From Caenibius sp964466155 (GTDB lineage Bacteria > Pseudomonadota > Alphaproteobacteria > Sphingomonadales > Sphingomonadaceae): a stretch of 31,544 nucleotides of DNA. Position numbers and translations under genes: made by a program. The DNA is taken from NCBI GenBank assembly GCA_964466155.1, contig CAYXMY010000022.1:1-31544 (forward strand), read 5' to 3'. Position 1 is the first letter of the stretch, and each line of letters begins with the position of its first letter. The notes beneath the pieces are model-generated. The model was not told where the DNA came from. It saw only the letters and a program-made list of their open reading frames with translations, and did not search any database. Of the stretch, positions 24,195 to 31,544 are shown piece by piece.

Positions 24195-25697
24195 ATGAAA
24201 CGCGTCCTTCGGATAGTCGGCTTGCTACTTGCGTTGCCGGTTGCCCTCATACTGGGCGGGGCGCTGTGGTTCCTTGTCACCGCGTTTGCCAACAAGACGG
24301 GGGATGACGCCGCGCACGTTGCGTCCAAGACACGATATCTGCAGCGACTGGAAACACTTGCCGCAACTCAGCGGGACCGTAAGCGGCCGAATGTTCTGAT
24401 CGTCTATTACGATGATCTCGGTTACGGAGATTTCGGTTTCACCGGCAGCAAAGCGATCCATACGCCCAATATCGATGCCCTTGCCAAAGAAGGGGTCATC
24501 CTTTCCAATTATCACTCCCCTTCACCGGTCTGCTCACCTTCGCGTGCCGGTCTGCTGACGGGGCGGCTTCCGCCCCGCGCCGGGGTCCCCAGTGTGCTGC
24601 GGCCGGGCGACGATCCGCTGCGTCTGGCAAATTACGCCGCGGGCAGCAGCAATCGTCTGCCGCCTGAAGAAATTACACTGGCGAATGCCCTGAAGGCTGA
24701 CGGTTATCGCACGGCGCTGGTCGGGAAGTGGCATTTGGGCGATGAGGCGCCTTCCTTGCCCAACGATATGGGTTTCGAAAGCTTCTTCGGGTCGCTCTAC
24801 TCGGTCGACATGAAAGCGTTTGCTATCTGGCGAGACGGCAAGGTGGCGATCCCCGCGCCGGCCGACAAGACAAAGATCGATGCGCTTTATACGAACGAAG
24901 TCGTGCGTCTGATCCAGCAAAGACAGACGTCCGCGGAGCCGTTCTTCATCTATTTCGCTCACAACTATCCGCATATTCCATTCGATGTTGCATCTGAAAA
25001 TCGCGGCCGCTCTGCGGGCGGACTGTACGGCGATGTGGTGGAAGCGCTGGATGATGGGATTGGCAAGATCGTTGCCGCTCTTAAGGCGGCCGGCCAGTAC
25101 GACGATACGATCCTGATCGTTACGAGTGACAACGGGCCGTGGTTCGAAGGCAGCCCTGGTCACTATCGCGGGCGCAAGGGGCAGACTTTTGAAGGCGGGC
25201 AGCATGTCCCGTTTCTGATTCACTGGCCGGACCGGCTGAAAGGCGGGCGTTCTCTCGACACCATGGCGATGGGAACCGATATTCTGCCCACTCTGTTTGA
25301 CTGGATCGGGATCCCCTTGCCTGTGGATCGCCGTATCGACGGAACGAGCCTCGCAGGAGTGCTGGAGGGTAAAGCCGCTGCCCCGCATCGCTACACCTAT
25401 TTCTATTCGAGCAATCAACTCATGGCGGTCAGTGACGGGCGGTTCAAATATCATCCGCGTCAGCCCTATACATATCTCATGAGCGGCAATCCGCTTGGGG
25501 GGATTCCCATGCGCCAAGGCCCTTGGTTGTTCGATTTGCAGGTGGATCAGGATGAATCCTACAACATATCGATGAAATATCCGGACATCGTCAAAAAGCT
25601 GAAGGCCGCGCTGGAAGCGCGTCAACGCGAGGACGCACGCAATTTGCGCGGATGGATCGGGCCGGAGAACGAGCCTTCTGCGAAACATTTGTCCTGA
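24195..25697 (+). CDS. exported or membrane-anchored sulfatase
   Basis: A 500-residue formylglycine-type sulfatase with an N-terminal hydrophobic segment (residues 7-28) acting as signal or anchor. Key motifs: NVLIVYYDDLGYGDFG (66-81), Cys113 in PVCSPSRAGLLTGR, GKWHLGDEAPSLPNDMGF, and the later metal site VTSDNGPWFEGSPGH. The CxPSR form is the aerobic formylglycine-modified type. GGAG lies nine bases before ATG 24195. Unlike the other sulfatase of the window it has no HEAT region, and the two are only distantly alike. It follows a strong hairpin and precedes zwf by 46 bases. A sulfated sugar or glycoside is the likely substrate; steroid or aryl sulfates cannot be excluded. Confidence 0.92.
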   Translation: MKRVLRIVGLLLALPVALILGGALWFLVTAFANKTGDDAAHVASKTRYLQRLETLAATQRDRKRPNVLIVYYDDLGYGDFGFTGSKAIHTPNIDALAKEGVILSNYHSPSPVCSPSRAGLLTGRLPPRAGVPSVLRPGDDPLRLANYAAGSSNRLPPEEITLANALKADGYRTALVGKWHLGDEAPSLPNDMGFESFFGSLYSVDMKAFAIWRDGKVAIPAPADKTKIDALYTNEVVRLIQQRQTSAEPFFIYFAHNYPHIPFDVASENRGRSAGGLYGDVVEALDDGIGKIVAALKAAGQYDDTILIVTSDNGPWFEGSPGHYRGRKGQTFEGGQHVPFLIHWPDRLKGGRSLDTMAMGTDILPTLFDWIGIPLPVDRRIDGTSLAGVLEGKAAAPHRYTYFYSSNQLMAVSDGRFKYHPRQPYTYLMSGNPLGGIPMRQGPWLFDLQVDQDESYNISMKYPDIVKKLKAALEARQREDARNLRGWIGPENEPSAKHLS

Positions 25698-25743
25698 CCT
25701 GCGGGATGCCTTGAACCGAACGGATTGCTGAAAGTTAGAGACG

Positions 25744-27195
25744 GTGCATAACAAACAGGCCAATTTCACCGCAGATCGGTTGCTTCTGTTCGGGGCAACG
25801 GGGGACTTGTCGCAGCGTATGCTGCTGCCATCGCTTTGCGCGCTGAGCGGCGATAAGCTGGTTGACCCCGAGCTCACGATTGTTGGTACGGCGCGTGCGG
25901 ACTTTGACGATCATTCGTTTCGCAATTTCGCGTCCGATGCTCTGCAAAAGTACATACCCGCCAATCGGCGCGATCAAGTGGGAACCCTGCTGAATCGCCT
26001 GCACTATCAGCCGCTTGATGCAACCGATCCCAATGGATTTGGAGCGCTGGCCGAGAAGATCGGCACACCGTCCAAGGGGTTGGCGATATTCCTGTCTACT
26101 GCCCCTGACCTGTTTGGGGCGACGATTGACGGGCTGCGGCAGAGCGGCCTGACCGAAGGCAATGTGCGTATCGGATTGGAAAAGCCGCTGGGCCACAGTC
26201 TGGAGACGAGCCGCCAGGTCAACGATGCGGTCGCGGCGGCTTTTTCCGAAGACCGCATTTTCCGCATCGATCACTATCTGGGGAAGGAAACGGTCCAGAA
26301 CCTGCTGGCTTTGCGCTTTGCCAACATGCTGTTCGAGCCGATCTGGAACGCAACTTACATCGAACACGTTCAGATTACCGTGGCTGAAACGGTCGGTCTG
26401 GAAAAGCGTGTGGGGTTTTACGATGATGCGGGTGCGTTGCGGGATATGGTTCAAAACCATATGCTGCAACTTCTCGCACTGGTGGCGATGGAACCGCCGG
26501 CCGACTTCGACGCTACAGCGGTACGAGACGAGAAAGTGAAAGTGCTGCGGGCCTTGCGTGCTGCGACTGTGAGCGAGACGGTGACCGGGCAATACACCGA
26601 AGGCCCGATCGATGGTGCGCTTGTCCCTGGCTACATCCAAGAACTGGCAAAGAGCAGCGCCACGGAAACATTTGTCGCGATCAAGACGCATATCGACAAC
26701 TGGCGGTGGAAAGGGGTGCCGTTCTACCTGCGGACGGGAAAACGTTTGCAGAAACGTGCGACCGAAATTCTCGTTCGCTTCCGGCCGGTGCCGCATTCGA
26801 TTTTCGGCAACGGAACCAAAGCCATCCCTAACAGTCTGCTGGTGGGTATTCAGCCCGAAGAGAATATTACTCTCAACCTGATGGCCAAAGTGCCGGGCCT
26901 GGATCGCGATGGCATCCGATTGCGCCCTGTCGCACTCGATATCGCTACGCCGGATGCTTTTGCAGGGCCGCAGGGGCGCATCGCTTATGAACGGTTGCTG
27001 CTCGACCTGATTGAAGGCGACCAGACGCTGTTCGTGCGCCGCGATGAGGTGGAGGCGCAATGGACCTGGATCGACGGTATTCGCGCCGAGTGGGAGCGCG
27101 AGGGGCTGCAGCCCAAGCCTTATGTCGCGGGAAGCTGGGGACCGAACGCGGCGATAGCCTTGGCGGAACGCGATGGAGTGAGTTGGCATGAGTAG
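25744..27195 (+). CDS. zwf: glucose-6-phosphate 1-dehydrogenase
   Basis: A 483-residue enzyme oxidising glucose 6-phosphate to 6-phosphogluconolactone. The nucleotide site LLLFGATGDLSQRMLLPSL lies at residues 13-31 and the substrate signature RIDHYLGKETVQN at 174-186 with the catalytic His and Lys. GLEKPLG and YIEHVQITVAET are further family segments. It starts with GTG at 25744 without a strong ribosome binding site, perhaps dependent on translation of the sulfatase 46 bases upstream. Its last codons overlap edd by eight bases. Together with pgl (other strand) it feeds the Entner-Doudoroff genes. Confidence 0.96.
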   Translation: MHNKQANFTADRLLLFGATGDLSQRMLLPSLCALSGDKLVDPELTIVGTARADFDDHSFRNFASDALQKYIPANRRDQVGTLLNRLHYQPLDATDPNGFGALAEKIGTPSKGLAIFLSTAPDLFGATIDGLRQSGLTEGNVRIGLEKPLGHSLETSRQVNDAVAAAFSEDRIFRIDHYLGKETVQNLLALRFANMLFEPIWNATYIEHVQITVAETVGLEKRVGFYDDAGALRDMVQNHMLQLLALVAMEPPADFDATAVRDEKVKVLRALRAATVSETVTGQYTEGPIDGALVPGYIQELAKSSATETFVAIKTHIDNWRWKGVPFYLRTGKRLQKRATEILVRFRPVPHSIFGNGTKAIPNSLLVGIQPEENITLNLMAKVPGLDRDGIRLRPVALDIATPDAFAGPQGRIAYERLLLDLIEGDQTLFVRRDEVEAQWTWIDGIRAEWEREGLQPKPYVAGSWGPNAAIALAERDGVSWHE

Positions 27196-28999
27196 GCTGC
27201 ATCCCGCGATCGAGCGGGTCACCGCACGGATTGTGGAGAAGTCGAAGGTTTCACGCCGTCGTTATCTGGACCTGATGGAGCGTGAGGCAGACAATCGGCT
27301 CGACCGGCATAGCGTCTCCTGCTCCAACTTGGCCCATGCTTACGCCGGTGCGCTGGAAGATCAGGCACGACTCAAGGCGATGCGGGGGCCAAACCTCGCC
27401 ATCGTCAGCGCTTACAACGACATGCTTTCCGCCCATCAGCCTTACGGTGCCTATCCCGCGCAAATGAAGGTCTATGCAAGGGAGGTTGGCGCCACCGCGC
27501 AAGTTGCCGGTGCGACGCCGGCAATGTGCGATGGGGTGACGCAGGGGCAGGCCGGAATGGACTTGTCGTTGTTCAGCCGCGATGTCATCGCCCTGTCCAC
27601 CGCCATTGCGATGAGCCATGCGATGTACGACGGGATGGCGCTCCTCGGAATCTGCGACAAGATCGTGCCGGGCCTTTTGATCGGTGCGCTGCGTTTCGGC
27701 CATTTGCCCGCAATCTTCATCCCTTCCGGCCCGATGCCCAGCGGTATGGCCAACAAGGAAAAGCAGCGCATCCGCCAGCTTTATGCCGAAGGCAAGGCGA
27801 GCCGCGCGCAATTGCTGGAAAGCGAAAGCGCCAGTTATCACGCCCCCGGCACTTGCACCTTCTATGGCACCGCCAATTCGAACCAGATGATGATGGAATT
27901 GATGGGGCTGCACATGCCGGGTGCTGCTTTCATCCCGCCGGGCACGCCCTTGCGTTCTGCTCTGACGCGCGCGGCAACGCAGCGGCTGGCCGCGATAGGC
28001 ATGGATGGCGCCGATTACCGCCCGCTGGCGCGCTGTGTGGATGAGAAAGCCATCGTCAACGCAGCAGTCGGCCTGCTGGCGACCGGCGGTTCGACCAATC
28101 ATGCGATCCATATTCCGGCCATGGCTCGCGCGGCGGGCATCTTGATCGACTGGGGGGATATGGACGAACTGTCCGCCGCCGTGCCGTTGATCGCGCAAGT
28201 CTATCCCAATGGCGGGGCCGATGTGAACCATTTCCATGCGGCCGGTGGGATCGGTTATGTGATCGGCGAACTGCTGAACGCGGGCTTGGCTCATCGGGAT
28301 GTCGTAACGGTCGCTGGCGACGATCTGGGTGCCTATGCCCGCGAACCTGGGCTGGAAGACGACAGGCTGGTCTGGCGGAATGTCGGGGCAAGCGTCGACG
28401 CAGCCATTCTCCGCCCGGTTTCCGATCCATTCCAGCCCGACGGCGGCTTGCGCCTGGTTGCAGGCAATCTCGGCCGCGCCACGTTCAAGGCGAGCGCGGT
28501 CGACCGGGAGCGCTGGACCATCGAGGCACCGGCGCGGATATTCCACCGGCAGGAAGATGTGCTCGAAGCGTTCAAGCGCGGTGAACTGGATCGGGATGTG
28601 GTGGTGGTCGTGCGTTTTCAGGGGCCGCGCGCTAACGGCATGCCCGAACTGCACAAGCTCACGCCCCCATTGGGGGTGTTGCAGGATCGGGGGTATCGTG
28701 TGGCATTGGTTACCGATGGGCGCATGTCCGGTGCATCGGGCAAGGTTCCGGCCGCGATCCACATCACGCCCGAGGCGTTCGGGGGTGGGCCGCTGGCGCT
28801 GTTGCGCGATGGCGATATGGTGCAGATCTGCGCTGCCACCGGTGTGCTGGAAACCACGGCCGATCTGGGCAGCCGCGAACCTGCCGCATCGCCCTCTCCG
28901 GCGGAAGGCACGGGGCGCGAACTGTTCACGCTGCTTCGTGCCGGGGCGGACGGGGCTGAACAGGGTGCTTCCGCGATGCTCGCGATGGCGGGCTTGTGA
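27188..28999 (+). CDS. edd: phosphogluconate dehydratase
   Basis: A 603-residue IlvD/Edd-family iron-sulfur enzyme converting 6-phosphogluconate to 2-keto-3-deoxy-6-phosphogluconate. Supporting motifs: VSAYNDMLSAHQPY (73-86), PAMCDGVTQGQAGMD with its iron-sulfur ligand Cys, GTCTFYGTANSNQMMMELMG, and VTDGRMSGASGKVPAAIHITPEA near the end. The N-terminal HPAIERVTARIVEKSKVSRR is typical of Edd as opposed to dihydroxyacid dehydratase. Overlap with zwf makes coupling likely; glk follows 13 bases after the stop. Confidence 0.96.
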   Translation: MSRLHPAIERVTARIVEKSKVSRRRYLDLMEREADNRLDRHSVSCSNLAHAYAGALEDQARLKAMRGPNLAIVSAYNDMLSAHQPYGAYPAQMKVYAREVGATAQVAGATPAMCDGVTQGQAGMDLSLFSRDVIALSTAIAMSHAMYDGMALLGICDKIVPGLLIGALRFGHLPAIFIPSGPMPSGMANKEKQRIRQLYAEGKASRAQLLESESASYHAPGTCTFYGTANSNQMMMELMGLHMPGAAFIPPGTPLRSALTRAATQRLAAIGMDGADYRPLARCVDEKAIVNAAVGLLATGGSTNHAIHIPAMARAAGILIDWGDMDELSAAVPLIAQVYPNGGADVNHFHAAGGIGYVIGELLNAGLAHRDVVTVAGDDLGAYAREPGLEDDRLVWRNVGASVDAAILRPVSDPFQPDGGLRLVAGNLGRATFKASAVDRERWTIEAPARIFHRQEDVLEAFKRGELDRDVVVVVRFQGPRANGMPELHKLTPPLGVLQDRGYRVALVTDGRMSGASGKVPAAIHITPEAFGGGPLALLRDGDMVQICAATGVLETTADLGSREPAASPSPAEGTGRELFTLLRAGADGAEQGASAMLAMAGL

Positions 29000-29012
29000 C
29001 CTTGGCGGTGTC

Positions 29013-29987
29013 ATGAGGGAACTGGTCGCGCTCGATATCGGTGGCACGCATGCGCGCTTCGCGCTTGCGAACCTTGCGGCCGACGGAACCATCGCGGTGG
29101 ATGAGCCGGTGACGCTCAACACCAGCGATTATGCCAATCTCCAGACTGCGTGGGAGGAATTCGGGCACCGCCTGGGCAGGCCCATGCCCCGCGCGGCGGC
29201 TATCGCTCTGGCTGGGCCTGTGACCGGGGAAACGGTGCGGCTGACGAACAACGGCTGGACGATCCACACCGGTGCGCTCGACGAGCAACTTGGGCTCGAT
29301 GAAAGCGTGGTGCTTAACGATTTCGCGGCTATCGCGCATGCCGCCGCGTACGCGGCGAATGAACAGTTCTTGCATCTGTCCGGCCCCGCTGCCCCTTTGC
29401 CCGCAGCCGGTACGATCAGCGTGATCGGGCCGGGGACGGGGCTGGGCGTGGCCCACTTTTACCGCTTTCCCGGCGGCTATCATGTGCAGGCCACGGAAGG
29501 CGGGCATATCGATTTCGCGGCGGTGGACAGCGTGGACGATGCGATCCTTGCCCGGTTGCGCCGCCGCCATCGCCGCGTTTCGGTCGAACGCGTCGTATCT
29601 GGCCCCGCTATCGTCGATATCTATGAAGCACTCGCGGCTTTGGAAGGACGGGCTGTCATCGGGCGGCACGACAAGGATATCTGGGAGCGTGGCCTGGCTG
29701 GCAGCGATAGCCTGGCCTCCGCTGCGGTGGAGCGCTTCTGTATGATGCTGGGCAGCGTGGCGGGCGATTTGGCCCTGGCCCATGGTGCATCGGGTGTCGT
29801 GATCGCGGGGGGGCTGGGCTATCGTATCCGCGAGACATTGCTCGCTTCATCCTTTGCCGAACGGTTTCAGTTCAAGGGCCGGTATGAGCAACTCATGGCC
29901 GGGTTGCCGGTGAAACTGATTATTCATCCGCAGCCGGGCCTGTTCGGGGCCGTGGCTGCCTTTGCGAGGGAGCATGCGAGACCATGA
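29013..29987 (+). CDS. glk: glucokinase
   Basis: A 324-residue Glk-family hexokinase phosphorylating free glucose. Phosphate and ATP-binding motifs are LVALDIGGTHARFALA at the start, VIGPGTGLGVAHF in the middle and VIAGGLGYRIRE late. The glucose site contains VVLNDFAAIAHA with its catalytic Asp and ATEGGHIDFA. This is the non-ROK glucokinase type, as in Zymomonas and E. coli. The ribosome binding site is weak. Its stop overlaps the eda start (ATGA). Presence of glk in the operon indicates that free glucose appears in the cytoplasm during growth on the locus substrate. Confidence 0.95.
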   Translation: MRELVALDIGGTHARFALANLAADGTIAVDEPVTLNTSDYANLQTAWEEFGHRLGRPMPRAAAIALAGPVTGETVRLTNNGWTIHTGALDEQLGLDESVVLNDFAAIAHAAAYAANEQFLHLSGPAAPLPAAGTISVIGPGTGLGVAHFYRFPGGYHVQATEGGHIDFAAVDSVDDAILARLRRRHRRVSVERVVSGPAIVDIYEALAALEGRAVIGRHDKDIWERGLAGSDSLASAAVERFCMMLGSVAGDLALAHGASGVVIAGGLGYRIRETLLASSFAERFQFKGRYEQLMAGLPVKLIIHPQPGLFGAVAAFAREHARP

Positions 29988-30610
29988 GCATGACGATAGA
30001 ACAGATTATGCGTAGCAGCCCGGTCATCCCGGTGCTGGTGATTGAGGATGCGGCCCACGCTTTGCCACTGGCGCAAGCTCTGGTTGCCGGCGGTCTGCGC
30101 GTTCTCGAGGTGACCTTGCGTACGCCGGCTGCCCTGGATGCGATTGCGGAAATGAAGCAGGTTCCTGGTGCTATCGTTGGTGCAGGCACCGTCACAAACG
30201 CGCGTGACTATGAAGCGGCCATGCGGGCCGGAAGCGAATTCATCGTCTCTCCAGGGCTTACGGAGGCGCTGGTGGGCGCCGTGGCGGGGGACGATACGCC
30301 GTTTCTACCCGGGGTGGCGACGGCGAGCGATATCATGCGCGGGCTCGATCTCGGCCTGCACCATTTCAAGTTCTTTCCCGCGGCAACTTCCGGCGGCATT
30401 CCGGCGCTTAAGGCGCTCGCCGCGCCGTTTAGCCAGTGTCTGTTCTGTCCGACCGGAGGAATCACCGAACAGACCGCGCCCGATTGGCTGGCGCTTGAGC
30501 CTGTCCTGTGCGTCGGTGGCAGTTGGATCGTTCCTTCGCACTTGGGAAGAACCGACTCTGACTTATTTGCCGTCGAGCAAGCTGCGCAGAGGGCGAGTGC
30601 TCTCGCCTGA
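29984..30610 (+). CDS. eda: 2-keto-3-deoxy-6-phosphogluconate aldolase
   Basis: A 208-residue class I aldolase splitting KDPG into pyruvate and glyceraldehyde 3-phosphate. The catalytic Glu42 and Arg46 are in LEVTLRTPAAL, VGAGTVTN is at about residue 65, and the Schiff-base Lys129 is in FKFFPA. CPTGGI is near residue 150. Length is normal for the family. It completes zwf-edd-glk-eda, and a second thuA-like gene follows 48 bases later. Confidence 0.96.
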   Translation: MSMTIEQIMRSSPVIPVLVIEDAAHALPLAQALVAGGLRVLEVTLRTPAALDAIAEMKQVPGAIVGAGTVTNARDYEAAMRAGSEFIVSPGLTEALVGAVAGDDTPFLPGVATASDIMRGLDLGLHHFKFFPAATSGGIPALKALAAPFSQCLFCPTGGITEQTAPDWLALEPVLCVGGSWIVPSHLGRTDSDLFAVEQAAQRASALA

Positions 30611-30634
30611 TTTTCTGGATCGATGAATTACAGC

Positions 30635-31544
30635 AAAATGGATTGAGGGAAGAGCGTGATGGCCACTGCCAAACGGGTGATATTGTGGGGTTTGGCTGGC
30701 CTGCTGGCGTTGATCGGCGTTACGGCCGCCTTGAACTGGGACATGATCCAGCGGGCGGCTCTCGGCGGGGTGAAGGTCTACGAGACCACGCCGCCTGCGA
30801 TGCCGACCGAGATCGCTCGTCCGGCCATACTCGTCTTTTCCAAGACCAACGGCATCCGCGCCAAGGATGCGATCCCGGTGGCCAACGCCTTGTTCGCGGA
30901 TCTCGCCAAGAAGCAGGGGTGGGGCTATTTCCAGACCGAGAACGGGGCCACCTTCTCGCCCGAGATACTCAAGCGCTTCGATGCCGTGGTGTTCAACAAT
31001 GTCAGTGGAGATGTCTTCACGCCGCAACAACGCGTTGCGTTCAAGGCCTTTATCGAAAATGGCGGCGGTTTCGTGGGTATCCATGGATCGGGGGGCGATC
31101 CGTCGTACGATTGGAAATGGTATGTCGATGAACTGATTGGGGCGCAGTTTATCGGTCATCCGATGAAACCGAAACTTCAGCGTGGCACCCTGATACTTGA
31201 CGGAACGCATCCGGCGATTGCAGGCTTGCCCGCCAAATGGAGCCGGGTGGACGAATGGTATTCTTTCGATCGTTCCGTGCGGACCAAGCCGGGCTACACA
31301 GTCCTCGCGACACTGGACGAGGCGAGCTACCCCAACAAGACGATGTTCTGGAAAGATCTGTCCATGGGCAAGGACCATCCAGTGGTGTGGTGGCATTGCC
31401 AGGGCAAGGGGCGTGTTTTCTATTCCGCCTTGGGCCACTCTCCCGAAGCCTATGCAGAGCCGCAATATCGCGCGATGCTGCTGGGGGCTACGGAATGGGC
31501 GCTGCGCTTGAAGGGCGAAGGTTGCGAAATGCCCACTCCCCAGA
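30635..31544 (+). repeat. Copy 2 of a long direct repeat containing thuA-like gene
   Basis: Aligns with 16260-17171 in direct orientation through the ribosome binding site and almost the whole gene. It reaches the window edge, so its right boundary is not seen. Confidence 0.9.
30659..31544 (+). CDS. membrane-anchored ThuA-like protein (copy 2, cut by window edge)
   Basis: The frame is open from ATG 30659 to the window end (295 codons). It is a close paralogue of the protein at 16286-17197: same N-terminal membrane segment, FDAVVFNNVSGDVFTPQQR, and VWWHCQGKGRVFYSALGH. Differences cluster in likely functional places. GFRHED becomes GIRAKD, so the family His at residue 68 is Ala; HGAGGDLTY becomes HGSGGDPSY; HPMNPQFQ becomes HPMKPKLQ. 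The absence of stop codons or frameshifts and the many synonymous changes suggest the copy is under selection. It may have a new substrate or a binding role. GAGGGA lies about ten bases before the ATG. Confidence 0.85.
   Translation, partial: MATAKRVILWGLAGLLALIGVTAALNWDMIQRAALGGVKVYETTPPAMPTEIARPAILVFSKTNGIRAKDAIPVANALFADLAKKQGWGYFQTENGATFSPEILKRFDAVVFNNVSGDVFTPQQRVAFKAFIENGGGFVGIHGSGGDPSYDWKWYVDELIGAQFIGHPMKPKLQRGTLILDGTHPAIAGLPAKWSRVDEWYSFDRSVRTKPGYTVLATLDEASYPNKTMFWKDLSMGKDHPVVWWHCQGKGRVFYSALGHSPEAYAEPQYRAMLLGATEWALRLKGEGCEMPTPQ

Noticed and set aside
25735..27222. 495-codon frame antisense to zwf
   Set aside because: A shadow of zwf with no recognisable domain; the plus strand is unambiguous.
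28329..29012. N-terminal extension of the glucokinase frame through edd
   Set aside because: The glucokinase phosphate motif begins right after ATG 29013; the upstream part is edd read in another frame.
27251..29122. 623-codon frame antisense to edd
   Set aside because: A mirror of edd codon use, with no start context and no motif.
30563..31465. 300-codon frame antisense to thuA copy 2, similar to one antisense to copy 1
   Set aside because: The resemblance between these antisense frames follows from the duplication of thuA; no motif supports a real protein.
8638..31544. Mobile element or genomic island carrying the locus
   Set aside because: No transposase, integrase, tRNA or insertion-sequence ends were seen; base use looks uniform by eye.

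Overview
The window looks like a chromosomal segment of a sphingomonad-type alphaproteobacterium (Sphingomonas, Novosphingobium or a relative). I base this on the high GC content, the OmpA-like C-terminus at the left edge, a TonB-dependent receptor with the usual aromatic end, a complete Entner-Doudoroff gene set and a Caulobacter-like xylose operator. The genus is an inference. I saw no tRNA, rRNA, CRISPR array or recognisable transposase.

Left part (1-3.7 kb): the tail of an OmpA-family gene with a good intrinsic terminator, then acetyl-CoA synthetase (acs) flanked by two unrelated SnoaL/NTF2-like small proteins. Xylose block (3.8-7.8 kb): a LacI-type repressor diverges from xylB-xylA, and a near-palindromic operator lies between them. 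This is the isomerase route (xylose to xylulose to xylulose 5-phosphate).

Middle, minus strand (8.1-13.2 kb): a class I cytochrome c, a small exported protein of unknown function, an exported sulfatase whose HEAT-repeat C-terminus is split off by an apparent one-base deletion, 6-phosphogluconolactonase (pgl) and a second LacI-type regulator. LacI-like 14-mers sit upstream of the small exported protein, the sulfatase and the receptor.

Right, plus strand (13.7-31.5 kb): TonB-dependent receptor, ThuA-like protein, Gfo/Idh dehydrogenase, TIM-barrel isomerase, MFS transporter, D-tagatose 3-epimerase-like isomerase, small subunit and FAD (GMC) subunit of a glucoside/gluconate-type dehydrogenase, a second sulfatase, then zwf-edd-glk-eda and a second, nearly identical thuA cut by the window edge.

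Taken together, the 8-31 kb region reads as one carbohydrate-utilisation locus. A sulfated or otherwise decorated glycoside would enter through the receptor, lose sulfate, be oxidised in the periplasm by the GMC dehydrogenase (electrons to the cytochrome c), be processed by ThuA, Gfo/Idh and the TIM-barrel enzymes, and deliver glucose or its derivatives to glucokinase and the Entner-Doudoroff pathway. No classical glycoside hydrolase is visible in the window, so cleavage through a 3-keto-glycoside intermediate is the most interesting hypothesis. The substrate and the route are inference, not proven by sequence.
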